Positions 31,740-41,114 of a stretch of 64,000 nucleotides of DNA are shown piece after piece (positions within the stretch are counted from its first letter, which is position 1; the number at the start of each line of letters is the position of its first letter). The stretch covers positions 310,001-374,000 of the forward strand of contig NZ_JAGYKG010000004.1 of NCBI RefSeq assembly GCF_018401815.1, in the 5' to 3' direction. The stretch comes from Nonlabens sp. GTDB lineage: Bacteria; Bacteroidota; Bacteroidia; Flavobacteriales; Flavobacteriaceae. A program made the position numbers and the translations under genes. The notes under the pieces were generated by a model that made no database searches, had not been told where the DNA came from, and was given only the letters and a program-made list of their open reading frames with translations.

Positions 31740-33290
31740 ATGAGTGAGCTTAATAAGATGGATTTTGAAAAGTCATCTTCAGAAGAACTAGAGGCCTGTA
31801 TCCGGACACTTAACAAATTCATAGAAGACCCCAAACAAATTTTTGAGCTATCTGAAGGGCAGCGCGTTGCTTTAATAAAGGCTGCTGGAAAAATTTCAAG
31901 ACCAACACGGGAAGAATATAAACGTTCCAAGAAGGATGCACAAAAAGCAGCTATAAGAAAGCAAAAAGAACGTGATAAACACGCTCGTAAGGAAACAGGA
32001 ATAAGAAGTGCCCGAGAGGATTCCATTTTTAGAGCTCCCAAATTACTCGCCGCAGCTGACCTGTCGCAAAAGGATTTAGGCGACCTTTCTTCAGCTCGTA
32101 ATTGTTATGTATGTAAAACTCTGTTTACAAAGCTGCATCACTTTTACGATCAAATGTGTGCAGATTGTGGTGATTTTAATTACGCCAAACGTTTTCAAAC
32201 TGCCAATGTTAACAATCAAGTAGCGGTGATTACTGGCTCACGTTTAAAAATAGGATATCACATTACTCTGATGTTATTAAGAGGTGGTGCTACTGTGATT
32301 GCAACGACGCGTTTTCCTCATGACAGCGCCTTGCGCTTCTCTCAAGAGGAGGATTTTAAAGATTGGGGACACCGATTACACATTCATGGTTTGGATTTAA
32401 GACATATTCCCAGTGTGGAAATATTTTGTAACTATATAGAACAAAAGTATGAACGCCTTGACATTTTGATCAATAATGCGGCTCAAACCGTTAGAAGGCC
32501 TTCAGGATTTTACGCTCATTTGATGCCTAATGAAGAATTGAGCTTTGAAAAGCTACCAGCTTTTGCACAAGAAACATTAACAGATCATTACACCTGCCTT
32601 CAAGAACTCCAACAATTAACGCCAGGTGCTTCATCTAGCAAAAATATGCCAGTTACTTGGCATGGTCCAGAGCCAGGAATAGGGTTGCGCGCTAGTGCAA
32701 AGCTTTCTCAAATCCCTTATAGCTTTGATAAGGCATTGGTAACACAAGAAGTTTTTCCCGAAGGAAAACTCGATGCCGATTTACAGCAAGTAGATCTTAG
32801 GATGACAAACAGTTGGCGATTAACATTAGGTGAGATTGAAACCACAGAAATGATAGAGGTACAGTTGGTGAACGCTGTAGCTCCCTTTGTATTGTGTAAT
32901 CGGCTATCTGAAATTATGAAAAAAGAGGTTACCGGACAGAAACACATTATTAATGTAAGCGCTATGGAAGGAAAGTTCCATACCTTCCATAAAGAAGACC
33001 GCCATCCACATACCAATATGGCAAAAGCAGCCTTAAATATGTTAACACATACCGCAGCAGGAACGCTCGCTAAACATGGAATTTACATGAATGCGGTAGA
33101 TACGGGTTGGGTTACTGATGAAGATCCAGCGCAACTTTCTAAACAAAAACAAGAAGTACACGATTTTCAGCCTCCTTTAGATATTGTAGATGGTGCGGCT
33201 AGAGTAATGGATCCTTTATTTGATGGCATCAACACGGGTAAGCATTGGTGTGGTAAATTTTTAAAAGATTATAGGCCTATTAGCTGGTAA
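31740..33290 (+). CDS. Atypical SDR-family protein with N-terminal zinc-ribbon extension
   Basis: A 516-residue protein. Residues 1-100 are charged and helical, residues about 121-142 hold two CxxC pairs (NCYVC, MCADC) like a zinc ribbon, and from about 160 a Rossmann fold follows, with ITGSRLKIG as the cofactor loop and INNAAQ as the NNAG-type motif. The catalytic region has NVSAMEG, but the YxxxK position reads TNMAK, so the Tyr is missing. About 100 residues are inserted before that region. A dehydrogenase-like fold is likely; a normal SDR reaction is doubtful. TAAATTTG at 31714-31721 may be its -7 element. Confidence 0.75.
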   Translation: MSELNKMDFEKSSSEELEACIRTLNKFIEDPKQIFELSEGQRVALIKAAGKISRPTREEYKRSKKDAQKAAIRKQKERDKHARKETGIRSAREDSIFRAPKLLAAADLSQKDLGDLSSARNCYVCKTLFTKLHHFYDQMCADCGDFNYAKRFQTANVNNQVAVITGSRLKIGYHITLMLLRGGATVIATTRFPHDSALRFSQEEDFKDWGHRLHIHGLDLRHIPSVEIFCNYIEQKYERLDILINNAAQTVRRPSGFYAHLMPNEELSFEKLPAFAQETLTDHYTCLQELQQLTPGASSSKNMPVTWHGPEPGIGLRASAKLSQIPYSFDKALVTQEVFPEGKLDADLQQVDLRMTNSWRLTLGEIETTEMIEVQLVNAVAPFVLCNRLSEIMKKEVTGQKHIINVSAMEGKFHTFHKEDRHPHTNMAKAALNMLTHTAAGTLAKHGIYMNAVDTGWVTDEDPAQLSKQKQEVHDFQPPLDIVDGAARVMDPLFDGINTGKHWCGKFLKDYRPISW

Positions 33291-33385
33291 TGAGTATTTA
33301 CCTGTCTAAATATAGTATTAAGATTAAATAAAGCGTACACCTTTAATTCGTTCTCATATCCCAAATAAGATTCTGATACAGATAG

Positions 33386-33550
33386 CTTGCTTTTTATGTA
33401 TTCTTTTCTTTCACGGCATTTGCTAGCAGTCAACATCAATCAATTCTTCAAGTTTTACAAGTTGTTCTTGACGTTTTTACATGTAACTACCCTGCCGATA
33501 GTGATCCAGATTTTGAGCTAGATATACACGGATACGGGAAGTTTATTTAA
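33386..33550 (+). pseudogene. Possible gene remnant (secreted-protein-like)
   Basis: An open stretch with no start codon reads LAFYVFFSFTAFASS like a signal peptide, then QHQSILQVLQVVLDVF and DFELDIHGYGKFI before a TAA. A shifted frame directly after it reads NGGITYRADFYTA. It looks like a decayed secreted-protein gene. The rest of 33291-33801 holds nothing recognisable. Confidence 0.3.
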
Positions 33551-33801
33551 AAAATGGCGGAATAACGTACCGTGCAGATTTTTATACTGCTTGATTTTAG
33601 GGAGGAACATAAAATTCTAAAAAAAAATAAAGAAATTTCTTAAGTTATCTAAAGAGAATTTCAAGTATCAAAAAAGCAAAAGCAAATTATATGATGCATG
33701 CCACAAAACGTTAATTTTTGATGTACAGTTCAATCAAAAATTCAGGAATAAGGTAGTCAAATACAGAAGGGATGCTTCTAAAGTAGTAGCGCTAAACTTT
33801 T

Positions 33802-35043
33802 TTAATTTTCAGGTGTTTTAAAAGCAGGAAAGTTTGTTGTGCCTTTTATAGGAAGGTGTATCTTAAATTCTGTCCATTTTCCTAATTTGGAGTCGACCGT
33901 TATACTTCCATTCATGTGTTCTAATAGTCTAGATACCGTAGCAAGTCCTATTCCAGTTCCTTGTTTACCATTTCTGTCTTGTTTTGCTCCTACGTAGAAC
34001 AACTTAAATACCGAGTTAATTTTTTCTGGAGGGATTCCACTTCCATTATCTCGAACACTTAATTCGTACTCTACTTGATGTTTGATCAGTTGCACATCGA
34101 TTTTTGTGTGTTTTTTATCACTGTACTTTATGGCATTAGAAATCAAATTGACAAGAATTTGTTTTAAGGCTATGTGGTTGGTTATTAAAGTAGTGTCTTT
34201 TTCAGGTACATATCGCACTTGTACACTCTCATTCAATACAGTCAGAGCGATCACTTCTTCCATAAGGTCTACATAACTTACTTCATCATAATCTTCACTA
34301 ACCAATTCTTCACTGCGGTAAAATTGTAACATCCCATCAATGTACCTACTCATGCTATTAGAGCTCTCTTTTAGGTAGCCTAAATATTCATTTGATTGTT
34401 GCGACAGGTTTTTTTCTCCTTTTCGCAATAACTCTGAAATCATTATGATATTGGATAAAGGGGCTTTTAGGTCGTGCGACACAATCCCGGCAAAATCTTT
34501 AAGTTCTTGATTGCGCAGATCAACTTGTGCTTTTAGTTGTTGTAATTCAAAAGTTTTAAATCGCTCTTCAAAAAGGGACATCACTTGTTTTGCCATGGCT
34601 TTAAGAGCATTTATTTGGTTTTTAGTTAGGGTTTTAGGTCGGTGATCGTAAACACACAAAGTACCCAATTTATAACCATTCTTATCAATTAGTGGTGCAC
34701 CGGCATAGAAGATGGCTTTAAAATTATCTACAATTGGGTTTCCTTTAAAACGTTCATCCTTTCTGGCGTCGGGAACAATCATAACATCATCATTTCCGGC
34801 AATGGCATGACCACAAAAAGAAGTGTCTCTTGGAGATTCTGATAGATCTATTCCATTCCTTGATTTTAAAAATATTCTATTTTTATCCACAAGTGTGATT
34901 AAAGAAATAGGAGCGTCACAAATGGTTGAAATGATAAAGGTGATGCTGTCATAACTCTCTTCTGGCATGGTGTCAAGCAATTTGTATTTTTCAACAGCTG
35001 CTTGCCTTTGGAGTTCATTATCTAGAATAGGTGGTGTAATCAT
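33802..35043 (-). CDS. GAF-domain sensor histidine kinase
   Basis: A 413-residue soluble kinase. Residues about 25-160 are a GAF domain (DAPISLITLVDKNRIFLKS, DTSFCGHAI, FYAGAPLIDKNGYKLGTLCV). The dimerisation box is GIVSHDLKAPLSNI near residue 187, with the phospho-accepting His. The ATPase domain follows with NLISNAIKYSD (N box), DNGSGIPPE (G1) and GTGIGLATV (G2). There is no receiver domain or membrane segment, and no response regulator is adjacent, so the partner is unknown. The signal is probably cytoplasmic. Confidence 0.92.
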   Translation of the reverse strand: MITPPILDNELQRQAAVEKYKLLDTMPEESYDSITFIISTICDAPISLITLVDKNRIFLKSRNGIDLSESPRDTSFCGHAIAGNDDVMIVPDARKDERFKGNPIVDNFKAIFYAGAPLIDKNGYKLGTLCVYDHRPKTLTKNQINALKAMAKQVMSLFEERFKTFELQQLKAQVDLRNQELKDFAGIVSHDLKAPLSNIIMISELLRKGEKNLSQQSNEYLGYLKESSNSMSRYIDGMLQFYRSEELVSEDYDEVSYVDLMEEVIALTVLNESVQVRYVPEKDTTLITNHIALKQILVNLISNAIKYSDKKHTKIDVQLIKHQVEYELSVRDNGSGIPPEKINSVFKLFYVGAKQDRNGKQGTGIGLATVSRLLEHMNGSITVDSKLGKWTEFKIHLPIKGTTNFPAFKTPEN

Positions 35044-35373
35044 TTATCAGTTGGTTATTCTTTATAAAGTGAAGAAACAATATATTGTTTGGTTTTAATT
35101 GGGACTGTTTCAGCTATTATGTAAAGATACAACCTGTTACTTATGAAATTTGACAAGACACTTGTAATTCTATGTTCCTTAAAAACTTATGTTGCACCAG
35201 CCATTTAATTAAATTTATTAGTATCATGAGCGGTATTTTTGAACCTGTTTTGGGTGGTGTCATGCAGCAATCTGTGTGCTTTATACTCGGTATAAAGATT
35301 GTTCGGAGTCAGAAAGTTGTAGCTAGTAATCTAAGGGGGTTTTTAGGTAATGGAAGCATGTATAATTAGGTGG
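35044..35373. other. Intergenic region with possible small transcript
   Basis: This lies between the divergent kinase and DUF481-like genes. A 65-codon frame at 35172-35369 has mixed composition and is not convincing as protein. A good plus-strand terminator at 35374-35399 has no other gene in front of it, so a short RNA may end there. Confidence 0.35.
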
Positions 35374-35399
35374 CCTGTTAGGTAACAGGATTTTTTTTT
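35374..35399 (+). terminator. Orphan intrinsic terminator
   Basis: CCTGTTA (35374-35380) pairs with TAACAGG (35383-35389), followed by A and nine T residues. The gene before it on this strand is 2 kb away, past a minus-strand kinase gene. Confidence 0.7.
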
Positions 35400-35468
35400 A
35401 AAATGATTAAACAATAATTGTTAAATAAGTATATTTCGCTTTTTTTTAAAGAGAATCTGCATTGTAAT

Positions 35469-36230
35469 ATGAAAAGAAAGCTTTTGTATGGTCTTTTAGT
35501 GCTACCTTTTTTTCTTTCAGCTCAAATTAACGAAAGTGATACACTTAAATTAAAAGCAACTCTTTCCTTAACTGGGTTTTATCAAGGTGGAAATGTAGAA
35601 ACTTTAATATTTAGAGCCAAATCAGATTTTAGTTTTAGAACATTAAAGAAATGGGTGTTTAAAACTCAGAATTCTTATGTTTATCAAGAGTTTGGGAAAG
35701 AAAAAGCAGATGAAGATATTTTAAGTCTCAATTTTTTATATTTAAATCCCGAGCGAAGGATATACCCGTTAGTATTAGGTTTTGTAAGTACTAATTTCAG
35801 AAGGGAAATTGACTTGCGTTACTTGGTTGGAGCGGGAGTTACTTTTCAACTTCTTCATAAAAATAACAACTGGCTTAAAATGGCTATCTCTAGCGAGTAT
35901 GAGCAGACAAATTTTAACACAACCAATTTTAATATATCAGAGTATAATGGAGCCAGGTCGATAGATACTTTTAGAGCTACGGTCTGGGTAAATGGCAAGT
36001 ATGTACTCTTTAAAAAGAAAGTCATTGTGAATCACGAACTTTATTTTCAACCTTCTCTGGAGCAAAGTAATAATTTTCGCTGGCAAGCAGATGTAAGTTT
36101 AGAGTTTCCACTTTGGAAGTTTTTAAACTTTAAGGTGAATTATATTCACAGCTTTGAAAATATAGTGATAGAAAATCAACAACAAGAAGATAATTTCTTG
36201 ACTTTTGGTTTTACAGTAAAAACTTATTAA
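35469..36230 (+). CDS. DUF481-like outer-membrane beta-barrel protein
   Basis: A 253-residue secreted protein with signal peptide MKRKLLYGLLVLPFFLSAQ. Strands with the look of DUF481 follow (LSLTGFYQGGNVETLIFRAKSD, VFKTQNSYVYQEFGKEKADED) and a final FLTFGFTVKTY. Members are outer-membrane barrels of unknown role. The ATG at 35469 is preferred over a TTG at 35418 because it places the signal peptide at the N-terminus. Confidence 0.78.
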   Translation: MKRKLLYGLLVLPFFLSAQINESDTLKLKATLSLTGFYQGGNVETLIFRAKSDFSFRTLKKWVFKTQNSYVYQEFGKEKADEDILSLNFLYLNPERRIYPLVLGFVSTNFRREIDLRYLVGAGVTFQLLHKNNNWLKMAISSEYEQTNFNTTNFNISEYNGARSIDTFRATVWVNGKYVLFKKKVIVNHELYFQPSLEQSNNFRWQADVSLEFPLWKFLNFKVNYIHSFENIVIENQQQEDNFLTFGFTVKTY

Positions 36231-36641
36231 ACAGTTCGTTAAGTTGGTGTTATTGATGATTTTGGAACAGTATCCATAGCTTTTGACGCCAACTGTATTA
36301 AGTTTTGGAATCCGTGTAATGGAGGATTTTTATACACTTGGATCTCACCTTATCAATAGCAGTAATATGTTTCATTATAAGGCCTATGAGTCCGACTTTT
36401 CCCTTTTTAGAGAAGTCCTTCTCTAAAAAGACACGTGGAGGTAAGTTTAGCATAACAGATTTCCTAACAGAAGTCAAATAAGCATAGTGATATTCTAAGG
36501 ATTTCGCGGTAGAAATGATATTACGTATGTTGATTTTGCTATGTGTTGAGAAAGCGTATGATTACATCATTATCAAATTTTTAGTGTAGGTTTAAGAGGG
36601 ATTAAGCGTAGTTTTGTCTGCTATTAAAGTCATTGTTATCC
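36231..36641. other. Intergenic region with hairpin
   Basis: A 411-bp stretch. It holds the perfect hairpin at 36403-36430 and a -7-like TAGTTTTG at 36609-36616, 25 bp before the decarboxylase start. No gene is recognisable. Confidence 0.5.
36403..36430. repeat. 28-bp hairpin, 13-bp perfect arms
   Basis: CTTTTTAGAGAAG at 36403-36415 and its exact complement at 36418-36430 are separated by TC. No T-run follows outside the stem. It may be a processing or termination signal for the DUF481-like gene 170 bp upstream. Confidence 0.7.
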
Positions 36642-38087
36642 ATGGATCAGTCGCATAAATTAGAATTGAGTAAAGAGGAGATGAAGGCCTATGGTTATCA
36701 GGTAATAGATACTATTGTAGAACATTTTACCACTCAAAATGTTAAGAGTCCAGTAGCTTCTGGGAGTAGAAAGGAAATGGACGATTTGTTTCAGGAAACA
36801 GTTCCTGAATTTCCATCAAATCCAAGAGAGGTGTTGGACTTTGTTACACAGCAGGTGTTGCCTCATAGTAACATCGTGTCACATCCTAAATCGTATTCAT
36901 TTGTTCCAGGACCTAGTAATTATATCAGCGTGATGGCAGATACGCTCGCGACAGGTTTCAATATCTTTTCTGGAGGTTGGGCTGCATCTCCAGCAGCGGC
37001 AGAGTTGGAGATCGTTACGATGAACTGGTTATTAAAATTATTCAAGTTTCCAGAAAAAAAGGGCGGAGGTATTTTTACAAGTGGAGGATCTATGGCTAAT
37101 CTTACGGCATTGGTAACAGCAAGAAGACAAATGTGTGGTGATGATTTTTCTAAGGCCGTGATATATATGTCCGATCAGGCGCATTCTTCTAATGTAAAAG
37201 CCATACGCGTCATAGGATTTAAAAAGGAACAAATACGCATTATACCAACTGACGGCGAATTTAAAATGGCTATTAATAAATTGAAAAATGCTATTTCAAA
37301 AGACCGACTAACCAATTTGCAACCATTTTGTATCATTGCATCTGCGGGGACAACTAACACAGGTACGGTAGATCCTTTAGATCAAATTGCAGCTATTTGT
37401 AAAAATGAAAAGCTATGGTTTCATATCGATGGTGCTTATGGAGGAGCAGCCATATTATCTCTAAAAGGGAGTAAGGCTTTAAAAGGTATTGAAAAAGCAG
37501 ATTCACTAACCATAGATCCCCACAAATGGCTGTTTCAACCTTATGAAATGGGCTGTTTATTAGTGCGTAAGAGCAAGTGGTTACACGATACTTTTGTAGA
37601 AAAACCGGAATATTTAAGAGATATTGAAGGCAATACTTCAGAGATTAATTTCTATGATCATGGAATTCAACTCACTAGAAGATTCCGTGCGTTAAAGTTT
37701 TATATGTCTTTAAAAACCTTTGGCTTGCAGGCTTTTAAAAAAGCAGTAACCTATAATATTGCTATAGCTGAAGATGTAGAAGGTATTTTGAGAAAAAGTT
37801 CTTTATGGCAAGTAGTATCACCTGCAACTCTTGCTATTATTAATTTTAGATATAACCCTATTCATTTAAATTTGAAAGACAAAGATTTAGATGCCCTAAA
37901 TCAGGAACTATCTAAAAGAGTTATAGCTTCAAAAGAAGCATTACTTGTGACCACAGTTTTAACAGGACAAGTGGTTTTGCGCATGTGTTTGATCAATCCA
38001 CGAACTACCATACAACATATTAAGGAGACCTTTGAAAGCTGTGAATATTTTGCTCAGCAGATTCTAGAAGAGCAAACGCTTTCATAA
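36642..38087 (+). CDS. PLP-dependent aromatic/acidic amino-acid decarboxylase
   Basis: A 481-residue group II decarboxylase. Seen: HPKSYSFVPG near residue 85, GGGIFTSGGSMANLTAL near 140, HIDGAYGGAA near 268 (the PLP-contacting Asp) and the PLP lysine in TIDPHKWLFQPYEMG near 300. The family covers tyrosine, tryptophan, DOPA, glutamate and aspartate decarboxylases, and the motifs do not fix the substrate. I chose the ATG at 36642; a TTG nine bases earlier is in frame. Confidence 0.88.
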   Translation: MDQSHKLELSKEEMKAYGYQVIDTIVEHFTTQNVKSPVASGSRKEMDDLFQETVPEFPSNPREVLDFVTQQVLPHSNIVSHPKSYSFVPGPSNYISVMADTLATGFNIFSGGWAASPAAAELEIVTMNWLLKLFKFPEKKGGGIFTSGGSMANLTALVTARRQMCGDDFSKAVIYMSDQAHSSNVKAIRVIGFKKEQIRIIPTDGEFKMAINKLKNAISKDRLTNLQPFCIIASAGTTNTGTVDPLDQIAAICKNEKLWFHIDGAYGGAAILSLKGSKALKGIEKADSLTIDPHKWLFQPYEMGCLLVRKSKWLHDTFVEKPEYLRDIEGNTSEINFYDHGIQLTRRFRALKFYMSLKTFGLQAFKKAVTYNIAIAEDVEGILRKSSLWQVVSPATLAIINFRYNPIHLNLKDKDLDALNQELSKRVIASKEALLVTTVLTGQVVLRMCLINPRTTIQHIKETFESCEYFAQQILEEQTLS

Positions 38088-38260
38088 GGACACAAGTCGC
38101 CGCAGTTGATGATTTTTCACCTTTAAGAAAACCAGTATTATTATCCAACGGCAGCCTGTCCCGCAGCATATATTTTATCGAAATTGTTAAAAAAACAATT
38201 ATTTAGGCCGTTTTTATTTCTTAATAGGTATTAATATTTATCTTACCTAAAACTAGAATT

Positions 38261-38638
38261 ATGGAATTTATCGAAATTATAGAAATCCTTATCAAATTAG
38301 GTGTAGGATTAAGTATTCTTAAGGTGTGGTTACTAAATAGAAATAAAAACACCCCGTGGCGAGGAGCTTCTGCAAGTAGTATGGAAGAAGAGTTTGCTGC
38401 TTATGGTCTTTCAAAAAATGTGATGATTATAGTCGGGACTCTAAAAAGTATTTTTGCACTATTACTAATAAGTTCTATAGGATTTCCAGCAATAGAGTAC
38501 ATAGGTGCAGTGGGTATCGCTACCCTTATGGCTGGAGCAATTTTTATGCATTTTAAAATTAAAGACCCAATTAAAAAGTCATTTCCAGCAGCGTTGTTTT
38601 TGGTGCTTTCTATTAGTACTCTTTTTATAGGTCAGTAA
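38261..38638 (+). CDS. DoxX-like four-helix membrane protein
   Basis: A 125-residue membrane protein with about four hydrophobic segments. The pattern GLSKNVMIIVGTLKSIFALLLI, then GIATLMAGAIFMHFKIKDPIKKS, matches DoxX-like proteins. A second DoxX-like gene lies convergent 112 bp away and shares the F/H-x-KIKD-x-I-x-KS motif, so the two are probably paralogues. The function is unknown. Confidence 0.75.
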   Translation: MEFIEIIEILIKLGVGLSILKVWLLNRNKNTPWRGASASSMEEEFAAYGLSKNVMIIVGTLKSIFALLLISSIGFPAIEYIGAVGIATLMAGAIFMHFKIKDPIKKSFPAALFLVLSISTLFIGQ

Positions 38639-38749
38639 GGGTATTGGTAATTGTTATTCTTAAGAAGAACTCAATGTTCCTACAATAAAGAAAACGCAGT
38701 GTTTTGATTTATTTAATTATCTCAATAGTAGGATTACTATAGGTACTAC

Positions 38750-39097
38750 CTAAAGTATTTTTATAAAACGATAACAAATGATGCCACTGATAACCATAAA
38801 AGCTAGTGCAGGAGATGACTTATAAATACCATCTTTAATTTTTATCCTCACAATTAATCCAAAAAACATCAACAAGCACAAACCTGCAGAAGCCGCTATT
38901 CCTACTTTTGTATTAAAGATCCCACAAATCAATCCTATTGCTCCTGTTATTTGAAGGATACCAGTGAGTAAGCGTTGTAAAGTGTTCAAGCCGTACCTGT
39001 TGAATTCCAACCTCATGCGTGGGTTAAATATGCAATTCATTCCGAAAAACAAGAAAGAAACTATCGTGAAATAGAGGAGGAGGTCAAAAGTTTTCAT
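38750..39097 (-). CDS. DoxX-like four-helix membrane protein
   Basis: A 115-residue membrane protein with four hydrophobic segments. FNPRMRLEFNRYGLNTLQRLLTGILQITGAIGLICG and RIKIKDGIYKSSPALAFM are DoxX-like features. It is convergent with and similar to the preceding DoxX-like gene. The function is unknown. Confidence 0.78.
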   Translation of the reverse strand: MKTFDLLLYFTIVSFLFFGMNCIFNPRMRLEFNRYGLNTLQRLLTGILQITGAIGLICGIFNTKVGIAASAGLCLLMFFGLIVRIKIKDGIYKSSPALAFMVISGIICYRFIKIL

Positions 39098-39515
39098 CTT
39101 GCCAAAGTACAGTAAATCCCAAATCGGATACGTTAATTAAATGTTGAAATTATAAAGAAGAGCTGTTTTAATCCTAACGATATGCTGCGGTAAAAAGGAT
39201 AGACTCTTTTTTTTATTGGTATTCCCTTGCCTTGTGATCTATATTCCTAACAAAAACAACTATTATATCTTAAATATAACTTAATAGCTCTTCATCTGAT
39301 AACTCCTAATTAGTAAAGTTATAGGGACCTTTTAACATTTAGATGTAGACGAACTCTTTAGTTATTGATCTTGCAATCTTTCTAAAATTCCAGCATCTAG
39401 GCTTACGGGATGAATTTTAAAACTTTAGCTCTGTTCTACTTCCTTCATGTTTACTACCTCAAGCTTGATCTGACTTAGTAAAACGAATGACTAAACCTCT
39501 CCATTTTTTATATGA
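39098..39515. other. Intergenic region
   Basis: A 418-bp AT-rich stretch between two minus-strand genes. I see no gene, palindrome-family copy or convincing terminator. It should carry the promoter of the DoxX-like gene at its left end. Confidence 0.45.
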
Positions 39516-39734
39516 TTACTTTTTTCTCCATAAAGCGACGGTCAAAAAGTAAAGGAGAAAGAGCCAGGGCATACCGTGAAGAAAGGTATCCCAATAATCC
39601 ATAAATCCCATTCCTTTTGCACCACCAGCAAGCCATTTTAACTTTCCCCATATATGAGGTTCGGGACGGAAAGGCGCTAATCCTAAACTCATACATGCGA
39701 CGAAGGCAAAAATTATTTTTGTTTTTAGCTTCAT
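39516..39734 (-). CDS. Small conserved membrane protein (RPEPHIWGK motif)
   Basis: A 72-residue protein with an N-terminal hydrophobic segment, an FRPEPHIWGKLKWLAGGA motif, then MDYWDTFLHGMPWLFLLYFLTVALW, a second helix. I recall the same motif order in other flavobacterial small proteins. The function is unknown. Confidence 0.7.
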   Translation of the reverse strand: MKLKTKIIFAFVACMSLGLAPFRPEPHIWGKLKWLAGGAKGMGFMDYWDTFLHGMPWLFLLYFLTVALWRKK

Positions 39735-39849
39735 TGTCTTAATTTTTTCATTGTGTATTGCGAATAAGGTATTGCGTTGATGTGATTATAAATTCCTTAT
39801 CGCTTTCTTTTTAAAATACTTTTCATACCACTACTATTAGCTTTTGATT

Positions 39850-41094
39850 TTAATACACCGTAGTGCTATTCATAGCGGTAATGCGTTGCTGTAAACTAGG
39901 ATGCGAATAATGAAACCAGATGTAGGCTGGATGTGGCGTGAGATTGCTCAAACTAGTTTTGGAAAGAGCTTTTAAGCCACTGATCAGTGGTTCTTTTTTA
40001 TAGGTCGCCTTTGCGTAATAATCGGCTTGGTATTCAAATTTTCTTGATAATAGATTCATGACAATACCTGTAAGCCTAGAAATAGGAGCGTAAAGCAAAC
40101 CAAAAGCAACCAGTCCTATATGAAAAGAAGGAATGCTAACTCCTAAAGCTTGAGATAAAAGGCTGTTGTTTACAACTAAGGAAAATAGCCAAAGTGTAAA
40201 GCCAGTTGTTAGAGTGCCTAGTATCAAATTGTAAATAATATGGTTTCTTTTATAATGACCTACTTCATGAGCCAGCACAGCAACGATCTCTTCCTCAGTT
40301 AATTGTTCTATCAAAGTGTCGTATAAGGTGATTCTTTTTTCACTACCGAAACCACTGAAATAAGCATTTGCTTTTGTAGATCTTTTACTCCCGTCGATTA
40401 CAAAGACCTTATTTATATGAAATCCAACGCTTGCGGCATATTCACTAATTTTATTTTTTAAATCTCCTTCTTCTAATGGAGTCTGTTTATTGAAAATAGG
40501 TACAAATAATTTGGCGTAAAACATATTCATAAACAAGGAAGTCATCAATATCAACACCCATACATACCACCAAAAATGAGCTCCAGCCCAGTTATAGCAT
40601 AAAATTATCAAAGAAAGGATTCCACCGCCCAATAGAGCAGTTAAGATATAAGATTTTATTTTATCTAAAATAAATGTTTTTAGAGTGGTTGTATTAAACC
40701 CAAACTGCTCTTCAATAACAAAAGTAGAATAGATAGAAAAAGGCAGTGAGGCAAGCTCACTAGCTAGCATAATAATGCCAAAAAACAATAAAGCTACCAG
40801 AATTTGGTCGGTCGCAAAACCGCGCGCAATTTGATCCACCAGAGCAAAGCCTTTGAAATGTAAAAACAATATAATTACTAGAAATGACAACGTACTTGAA
40901 ATCAATGAAAATCTGAAATTAGTCTTTTTATATTCTTGAGATTTTTTATATTCTTTGGGTTCATACACATCTGATAATTCTTTTGGGATGGCCTTTGAAT
41001 ACCAAGTGTAATTGAGTAAACCTAAAAAGCGTTCCAATAAAAAATCAACAACGAGTATTCCGATAATGAGGTAAAATATGCTAGTGGCATTCAT
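39850..41094 (-). CDS. M48-family (Ste24-like) membrane metallopeptidase
   Basis: A 414-residue polytopic membrane protease. The zinc motif HEVGHYKRNH lies near residue 275, with the third ligand region in SRKFEYQADYYA near residue 352 (ExxxD). The N-terminal half has several hydrophobic segments like the CAAX prenyl protease Ste24. In bacteria these proteins degrade or process membrane or outer-membrane proteins. It ends 20 bp from the next gene on the same strand, so they are co-transcribed. Confidence 0.92.
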   Translation of the reverse strand: MNATSIFYLIIGILVVDFLLERFLGLLNYTWYSKAIPKELSDVYEPKEYKKSQEYKKTNFRFSLISSTLSFLVIILFLHFKGFALVDQIARGFATDQILVALLFFGIIMLASELASLPFSIYSTFVIEEQFGFNTTTLKTFILDKIKSYILTALLGGGILSLIILCYNWAGAHFWWYVWVLILMTSLFMNMFYAKLFVPIFNKQTPLEEGDLKNKISEYAASVGFHINKVFVIDGSKRSTKANAYFSGFGSEKRITLYDTLIEQLTEEEIVAVLAHEVGHYKRNHIIYNLILGTLTTGFTLWLFSLVVNNSLLSQALGVSIPSFHIGLVAFGLLYAPISRLTGIVMNLLSRKFEYQADYYAKATYKKEPLISGLKALSKTSLSNLTPHPAYIWFHYSHPSLQQRITAMNSTTVY

Positions 41095-41114
41095 AAGGGT
41101 GGTGGTGGATGATT

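Noticed and set aside
35172..35369. 65-codon plus-strand frame before the DUF481-like gene
   Set aside because: The sequence has no domain, signal or convincing composition; the terminator after it could equally end a noncoding RNA. Kept only as part of the small-RNA finding.
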